A stretch of DNA of 64,000 bases from positions 124,001-188,000 of the forward strand of contig NZ_JAFVLN010000012.1 of NCBI RefSeq assembly GCF_017377775.1, in the 5' to 3' direction. The notes under the pieces are model-generated. The model did no database searches. It was not told where the DNA came from and saw nothing but the letters and a program-made list of their open reading frames with translations. Within the stretch, counting starts at the first letter, position 1, and every line of letters begins with the position of its first letter. This DNA comes from Streptomyces sp. VRA16 Mangrove soil. Lineage in GTDB: Bacteria > Actinomycetota > Actinomycetes > Streptomycetales > Streptomycetaceae. The position numbers and the translations under genes are program-made. Below are positions 59,375 to 64,000 of this stretch, piece after piece.

Positions 59375-60399
59375 GGGCCGATCCTTCCATGCATCCGAAA
59401 AATACGGTCGTACGCGGCGGCCAACAGCTCCGGATCATGCCTTGGAGTCCCGTCGGGCCTGGCCACCGGCGCCAGCTCGACCGCGGCACCGAAGCGCTCC
59501 TTGGCGGCGTCGATGAGTTCTTCGCGGTCGGGCACGGCGGCCTCGTCGGCCAGCACCACGTCCAGGGCGAGTTTAGGGGCGTGTCGTCCCAAAACCTCCA
59601 AATGACGCTGCGGGGAGAAGCCATCGGTTTCTCCCGGTTGCGGAGCCAGGTTGAGCGAGAGGACCTTGCGGGCCTTCGTCTCGATGAGCGCGTCGAGCAA
59701 CTCCGGCACCAGGAGGTGCGGGATCACGGAGGAGAACCAGGAGCCCGGACCGAGCACCACCCAGTCCGCGTCGAGCACCGCGGCGACCGCCTCGGGGACG
59801 GCCGGCGGGTCGTGCGGCACCACGTGCACGGACTGCACCTCGCCCGGGGTGAGGGCGACGTTGGCCTGGCCGCGGACCGTGCCCATGGCGTCCGGGCGGG
59901 CCGGATCGTGGCCCCTGACCTCGGCCAGCAGTTCGAGCGGCACCGCGGACATGGGCAGCACGCGCCCGTGCGCGCCGAGCAGCTTGCCGACCAGGTCGAG
60001 GGCCTGCACGTGGTCGCCGAGCTGCTCCCACAGAGCGACGATCAGCAGATTGCCGACCGCGTGACCGTTCATCTCGCCCGGCGATTGGAAGCGGTGCTGG
60101 ATGACGCGGGCCCAGGTCTGGCCCCAGTCGTCGTCGCCGCACAGGGCCGCGAGGGCCTTGCGCAGGTCGCCGGGCGGCAGCACGCCCAGCTCGTCACGGA
60201 GGCGGCCGCTGGAGCCGCCGTCGTCGGCGACCGTGACCACGGCCGTCAGATCACCCGTGATGCGGCGCAGCGCCGCGAGCGAGGCCGACAGGCCCATGCC
60301 GCCGCCGAGGGCGACGACCTTGGGCGTGCCCTTGCCGGGCTTCGCCGGTGAGCTCCTGCGGCGGATCCTGCTGGTGAGCCGCAGCGTACGTCCCGTCAT
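59365..60399 (-). CDS. yvcK: YvcK-family (CofD-like) protein, gluconeogenesis/cell-shape factor
   Basis: A 344-residue CofD-fold protein. The nucleotide-sugar-binding N-terminus VVALGGGMGLSASLAALRRITGDLTAVVTVADDGGSSGRLR is diagnostic, and NLLIVALWEQLG and VLGPGSWFSSVIPHLL follow. In Bacillus, YvcK binds UDP-GlcNAc and is needed on gluconeogenic carbon; Streptomyces homologues are thought to influence cell-wall metabolism. ATG 60399 overlaps the rapZ stop (ATGA). Conserved position between rapZ and whiA. Confidence 0.94.
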   Translation of the reverse strand: MTGRTLRLTSRIRRRSSPAKPGKGTPKVVALGGGMGLSASLAALRRITGDLTAVVTVADDGGSSGRLRDELGVLPPGDLRKALAALCGDDDWGQTWARVIQHRFQSPGEMNGHAVGNLLIVALWEQLGDHVQALDLVGKLLGAHGRVLPMSAVPLELLAEVRGHDPARPDAMGTVRGQANVALTPGEVQSVHVVPHDPPAVPEAVAAVLDADWVVLGPGSWFSSVIPHLLVPELLDALIETKARKVLSLNLAPQPGETDGFSPQRHLEVLGRHAPKLALDVVLADEAAVPDREELIDAAKERFGAAVELAPVARPDGTPRHDPELLAAAYDRIFRMHGRIGPWR

Positions 60400-61427
60400 T
60401 CCCGTCCCATGTCCCGGTGGACGACCACGGTCTCCACGCCCTGCGAGGCGAGGCGGGCGGCGAGCTTCTCCGAGGTGGCGACGGAGCGGTGCTTGCCACC
60501 GGTGCAGCCGACGGCGATGGTCACGTACCGCTTGCCCTCGCGGCGGTAGCCGGCCGCGATGAGCTGGAGCAGTTCGGTGTAGCGGTCGAGGAACTCCTTG
60601 GCGCCGGGCTGCGAGAAGACGTAGTTCGACACCTCCTCGTTCAGGCCCGTGAAGGGGCGCAGCTCGGGAACCCAGTGCGGGTTCGGCAGGAAGCGCATGT
60701 CCACGACGAGGTCGGCGTCGACGGGCAGGCCGTACTTGAAGCCGAACGACATGACGGTGGCCCGCAGCTCGGGCTCCTCCTCGCCGGCGAACTGGGCGTC
60801 CATCTTGGCGCGCAGCTCGTGCACGTTGAGGCTGGAGGTGTCGATGACGAGGTCCGCGTCGCCGCGCAGCTCCCGCAGGAGCTCGCGCTCGGCGTCGATG
60901 CCGTCGACGATGCGGCCGTCGCCCTGCAGGGGGTGCGGGCGGCGCACCGACTCGAAGCGGCGCACCAGGGCCTCGTCGGAGGACTCCAGGAAGACGATGC
61001 GTCGCGTGACGTGCTTGTTCTCCAGGTCGGCGAGGGATTCGCGGAGGTTGTCGAAGAAGCGGCGGCCACGGACGTCGACGACGACCGCGATCCGCGCCAC
61101 GTTGCCCTGCGAGCGGGCGCCGAGCTCCACCATGGTGGGGATCAGCGCGGGCGGCAGGTTGTCGACGACGAACCAGCCGAGGTCCTCCAGGCACTTGGCC
61201 GCCGTGGAGCGGCCGGCGCCGGACATGCCGGAGATGATCACCAGCTCGGGGATGGCGGAGTCGGGGACACCTGCGGTGTCGACGGGGGTGCCTGGGCCGG
61301 TACTCACTGGTGCTCCATGGTCGGATTGCTGCCCGGACGACTGCTCCGGTGGTGCGGGGCTGTTCGCCGTACCGCTGGTGTCGCCGGTGTCGCTGGTGTC
61401 GCTGCTCTCGTGGTCCTGCTCGGTCAT
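60396..61427 (-). CDS. rapZ: RNase adapter RapZ / nucleotide-binding YvcJ
   Basis: A 343-residue P-loop protein. The first 55 residues are a Ser/Thr/Asp/Glu-rich disordered extension; Walker A is ISGMSGAGRST (about 66-76). Then FVVDNLPPALIP and VVDVRGRRFFDN, and in the C-terminal domain FGFKYGLP, DMRFLPNPHW, and IAVGCTGGKHRSVATSEKLA. It binds ATP/GTP; in enterobacteria RapZ controls GlmZ decay, and in Gram-positives its target is unclear. ATG 61427 overlaps the uvrC stop (ATGA). Confidence 0.95.
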   Translation of the reverse strand: MTEQDHESSDTSDTGDTSGTANSPAPPEQSSGQQSDHGAPVSTGPGTPVDTAGVPDSAIPELVIISGMSGAGRSTAAKCLEDLGWFVVDNLPPALIPTMVELGARSQGNVARIAVVVDVRGRRFFDNLRESLADLENKHVTRRIVFLESSDEALVRRFESVRRPHPLQGDGRIVDGIDAERELLRELRGDADLVIDTSSLNVHELRAKMDAQFAGEEEPELRATVMSFGFKYGLPVDADLVVDMRFLPNPHWVPELRPFTGLNEEVSNYVFSQPGAKEFLDRYTELLQLIAAGYRREGKRYVTIAVGCTGGKHRSVATSEKLAARLASQGVETVVVHRDMGRE

Positions 61428-63580
61428 GGCTCCTGCCCCCGTCGTTCCTCCGAGGTGCCCACGGGCTCCCCGGTGGGCCGCGCGTCCGTCGCTTGGCCCG
61501 TGCTGTTCTCTTCGTCGGTCTGCTCTACGTGCGTCTGATGTACGTGCGTCTGATGTACGTAGGTCTGCTCTTCGTGCGCGTGCTCTTCGCTGGTGTGCTC
61601 TTCGTCTTCCATGATCTCTCCGGTGGCCGTGTTCACGGCGGGCGCCGCCGGTGCCGCCTGCGCGAAGGCCACCAGGATGGTCTCGGCGGTCTTGCGGCCT
61701 ATGCCGGGAACCTCACAGATCTGGTCGATTGTGGCGGACCGTAGCCGCTTCACCGAGCCGAAGTGCTTGATGAGCGCCTGCTTGCGCGCGTCGCCCAGGC
61801 CCGGTACGTCGTCCAGAGGACCTGCCTTGAAGCGCTTGGCCCGCTTGGTGCGCTGGTAGGTGATCGCGAAACGGTGGGCCTCGTCGCGGACCCGCTGCAG
61901 CAGGTAGAGCCCTTCGCTGGTGCGCGGCAGCACCACCGGGTCGTCCTCATCGGGCACCCACACCTCTTCGAGGCGCTTGGCGAGGCCGCACACCGCGACG
62001 TCGTCGATGCCCAGCTCGTCCAGGGCCCGCTTGGCGGCCGCGACCTGCGGCTGGCCTCCGTCGACCACGACGAGCTGCGGCGGGTAGGCGAACTTCTTGG
62101 GGCGGCCGTCGTCCTCGGTGAGCCGGGACTCCTGCTCGGTCTCGTCGTCCATCTCGGCGTCGGACCAGTCGGCAGACTTCTCCTGGGCGGCGAGGTAGCG
62201 CTTGAAACGACGCGTGATCACTTCGTGCATGGAGCGGACGTCGTCCTGGCCCTCGAAGCCCTTGATCTGGAAGCGGCGGTATTCGCTCTTGCGGGCGAGG
62301 CCGTCCTCGAAGACCACCATGGAGGCCACGACGTCGTCGCCCTGGAGGTGCGAGATGTCGTAGCACTCGATGCGCAGCGGCGCGCTGCCCAGGTCGAGGG
62401 CCTCGGCGATCTCCTCCAGGGCGCGGGAGCGGGTGGTCAGGTCGGAGGCGCGCTTCGTCTTGTGCAGGGCGAGCGCCTGCTGCGCGTTGCGGTGCACCGT
62501 CTCCATGAGTGCCTTCTTGTCGCCGCGCTGCGGGATGCGCAACGAGACGTTCGAACCGCGGCGCTCGGTGAGCCATGCCTGGATGGGCTCCACCGGGTCG
62601 GGCAGCGCCGGGACGAGGACCTCCTTGGGGACGGCGTCCCCGCTCTCCTCGCCGTAGAGCTGCTGGAGCGCGTGCTCGACGAGGTCGCCGCTGGTGACGG
62701 CCTCGACCTTGTCGGTGACCCAGCCGCGCTGACCCCGCACGCGTCCGCCGCGTACGTGGAAGATCTGCACGGCCGCTTCCAGCTCGTCCTCCGCGAGGGC
62801 GATGAGGTCGGCGTCGGTGGCGTCGGCGAGGACGACCGCGCTCTTCTCCATGGCCTTCTTCAGGGCCTCGATGTCGTCGCGCAGGCGCGCGGCCCGCTCG
62901 TACTCCATCTCCTCGGCCGCGGCCTGCATGTCCTTCTCCAGGCGGCGGAGGTACGTCCCCGTCCGCCCGGCCATGAAGTCGCAGAATTCCTCGGCCAGTT
63001 CGCGGTGCTCGTCGGGCGTGACGCGCTCCACGCACGGGGCCGAGCACTTGCCGATGTAGCCGAGAAGGCAGGGGCGGCCGGTGCGCGTCGCGTTCTTGAA
63101 CACGCCCGCGGAGCAGGTACGGACGGGGAAGACACGCAACAGCAGGTCCACGGTGTCGCGGATCGCCCACGCGTGCCCGTAGGGGCCGAAGTAGCGCACG
63201 CCCTTCTTCTTCTGGCCACGCATCACCTGGACGCGCGGGAACTCCTCGTTCATCGTCACCGCGAGGTACGGATAGCTCTTGTCGTCGCGGTACTTGACGT
63301 TGAACCGGGGGTCGTACTCCTTGATCCAGGAGTACTCCAGCTGTAGTGCCTCGACCTCCGTGGACACGACGGTCCACTCCACGGACGCGGCCGTGGTGAC
63401 CATCGTGCGGGTGCGCGGGTGCAGGTTCGCCAGGTCCTGGAAATAGTTCGCCAGGCGCTGGCGCAGGCTTTTCGCCTTTCCGACGTAGATCACCCGGCGG
63501 TGCTCGTCGCGGAACCTGTACACCCCTGGGGAGTCGGGAATCTGTCCCGGCTTGGGGCGGTAGCTGGAGGGGTCGGCCAT
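61424..63580 (-). CDS. uvrC: Excinuclease ABC subunit UvrC with a repetitive C-terminal tail
   Basis: A 718-residue UvrC. The GIY-YIG domain (about 13-90: GVYRFRDEHRRVIYVGKAKSLRQRLANYF) makes the 3' incision. A UvrB-binding UVR segment (about 205-240), the RNase H-like domain (about 390-560, with ECYDISHLQGDDVVASMVVF) for the 5' cut and helix-hairpin-helix repeats (about 590-650) follow. A non-canonical 70-residue tail rich in Glu, His, Thr and Gln ends the protein. ATG 63580 follows TAGGGT by seven bases with no ribosome binding site, suggesting a leaderless mRNA. First gene of the operon. Confidence 0.96.
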   Translation of the reverse strand: MADPSSYRPKPGQIPDSPGVYRFRDEHRRVIYVGKAKSLRQRLANYFQDLANLHPRTRTMVTTAASVEWTVVSTEVEALQLEYSWIKEYDPRFNVKYRDDKSYPYLAVTMNEEFPRVQVMRGQKKKGVRYFGPYGHAWAIRDTVDLLLRVFPVRTCSAGVFKNATRTGRPCLLGYIGKCSAPCVERVTPDEHRELAEEFCDFMAGRTGTYLRRLEKDMQAAAEEMEYERAARLRDDIEALKKAMEKSAVVLADATDADLIALAEDELEAAVQIFHVRGGRVRGQRGWVTDKVEAVTSGDLVEHALQQLYGEESGDAVPKEVLVPALPDPVEPIQAWLTERRGSNVSLRIPQRGDKKALMETVHRNAQQALALHKTKRASDLTTRSRALEEIAEALDLGSAPLRIECYDISHLQGDDVVASMVVFEDGLARKSEYRRFQIKGFEGQDDVRSMHEVITRRFKRYLAAQEKSADWSDAEMDDETEQESRLTEDDGRPKKFAYPPQLVVVDGGQPQVAAAKRALDELGIDDVAVCGLAKRLEEVWVPDEDDPVVLPRTSEGLYLLQRVRDEAHRFAITYQRTKRAKRFKAGPLDDVPGLGDARKQALIKHFGSVKRLRSATIDQICEVPGIGRKTAETILVAFAQAAPAAPAVNTATGEIMEDEEHTSEEHAHEEQTYVHQTHVHQTHVEQTDEENSTGQATDARPTGEPVGTSEERRGQEP
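61526..61570. repeat. 15-bp tandem repeat in the UvrC tail
   Basis: tacgtgcgtctgatg is repeated exactly at 61526-61540 and 61541-61555, with a diverged third copy at 61556-61570. It encodes pentapeptides of the HVHQT, HVEQT and YVHQT type. Confidence 0.8.
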
Positions 63581-63587
63581 GTCAGAC

Positions 63588-63593
63588 ACCCTA
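63588..63593 (-). promoter_or_regulatory. -10 of a leaderless start (uvrC)
   Basis: On the minus strand TAGGGT ends seven bases before ATG 63580. The GTG that falls inside this element is not used as a start in this reading. Confidence 0.45.
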
Positions 63594-63652
63594 CTTCCGG
63601 GGTGTGACAGTTCGGGGCGCCCGGCGCCGGACGGGCCGGGCGCCCCGCCGCG

Positions 63653-64000
63653 TCAGCCTGTCCCGCGGGCCCTGCGGGAGCGGCGCAGGGCGCGGCCGCT
63701 CAGGAGGAGGGCCGCCAGCGCGCCGGTTCCGGCCAGGGCGGAGGCGGCCGTCAGCGGTCCCCGCGCCGGTTCCTGCACCGGTCCCTGTGTCTGTTGTTGT
63801 GTCGGTTGTTGTGTCGGTTGCTGTGTCTGTTGCTGTGTCTGTTGCTGTGGCGCCGGTTCCTGTTGCGGCGTGCCGTAACCGCCCGCCTCCCCCTTCTTCG
63901 CGTACGCGGAACCCGGCAGCTTGTCGCCGTAGGCCCGGTCGACGCGTGCCCGGTACGCCGTCACGGAGATCCCGGCCCGGCCGACGGCCCGCACCGCGTC
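63653..64000 (-). CDS. Membrane-anchored protein with Gln-rich repeat linker, C-terminal part
   Basis: The frame is open to the right edge (reading Asp-Ala-Val before the first GTG at 63994), so the N-terminus is probably outside the window. Visible: a helical end of an outer domain (RAVGRAGISVTAYRARVDRAYGDK), a linker of repeated QQQT/QQPT units, and a hydrophobic segment (AASALAGTGALAALLLSG) followed by a basic RALRRSRRARG tail. That order places the preceding domain outside, anchored by a C-terminal membrane helix. I cannot name the family from this fragment. Confidence 0.65.
   Translation of the reverse strand, partial: DAVRAVGRAGISVTAYRARVDRAYGDKLPGSAYAKKGEAGGYGTPQQEPAPQQQTQQQTQQPTQQPTQQQTQGPVQEPARGPLTAASALAGTGALAALLLSGRALRRSRRARGTG
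63786..63850. repeat. 12-bp coding repeat (QQQT/QQPT linker)
   Basis: Five 12-bp units with only a few substitutions (tgttgttgtgtc, ggttgttgtgtc, ggttgctgtgtc and two tgttgctgtg-type units) encode tetrapeptides QQQT or QQPT. Low-complexity, likely prone to length change. Confidence 0.75.

Overview
This is a high-GC, GC3-rich stretch of a Streptomyces (or very close relative) chromosome. The evidence is the codon bias, the Actinobacteria-only proteins (WhiA, OpcA, an RbpA-family protein, succinylase-type DapD, SigE-family sigma factor), and a gene order that, from memory, matches the conserved S. coelicolor block from dapA/dapD through suf, ctaA/ctaB, tkt-tal-zwf-opcA-pgl-pgi, secG-tpi-pgk-gap and whiA-yvcK-rapZ-uvrC. 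No rRNA, tRNA, CRISPR array or insertion sequence is visible. Both edges cut a gene.

Layout. 1-8.6 kb is accessory: a trypsin-like protease (cut at the left edge) with a small partner, a conserved acidic protein, a secreted EEP-family nuclease, an ArsR/SRPBCC pair, a 36-unit heptanucleotide array, a Cys-rich protein behind a 48-aa ORF, and a streptomycin-kinase-like phosphotransferase. 8.8-15.9 kb holds dapA, two sigma-factor/membrane-protein pairs, dapD, an SMR efflux/TetR operon with paired palindromic operators, and a decayed sulfotransferase. 16.0-22.6 kb is the complete suf Fe-S assembly operon (sufR-B-D-ferredoxin-C-S-U-DUF59), with a SufR-type site on its start codon. 22.8-34.4 kb holds an AAC(3)-like acetyltransferase and three large secreted subtilases, two of them tandem paralogues.

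34.5-41.5 kb carries an ABC exporter, ctaA, an alpha/beta hydrolase divergent from a MarR regulator across an eight-unit 14-bp repeat array, an amidohydrolase, a small conserved protein and ctaB. 41.9-48.6 kb is the pentose phosphate operon tkt-tal-zwf-opcA-pgl. 48.6-53.9 kb has a MarR/FUSC exporter operon, a DUF2087-type protein, pgi and an RbpA-family gene. 54.1-57.6 kb is secG-tpiA-pgk-gap. 58.4-63.6 kb is the uvrC-rapZ-yvcK-whiA operon, and the right edge cuts a Gln-repeat membrane protein.

Functionally, the right half joins upper glycolysis, the pentose phosphate pathway and lower glycolysis to heme A synthesis and Fe-S assembly. The left half is mostly secretion and stress accessory genes. 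Two themes stand out. At least ten genes start 6 or 7 nt after a -10 hexamer (TANNNT in nine), which suggests leaderless mRNAs, and several of those starts are overlaid by palindromic operators. There are also short tandem arrays with 7-, 12- and 14-bp periods in non-coding DNA. The strongest candidate for an undescribed regulatory system is the eight-unit 14-bp array between the hydrolase and marR genes (38271-38382).
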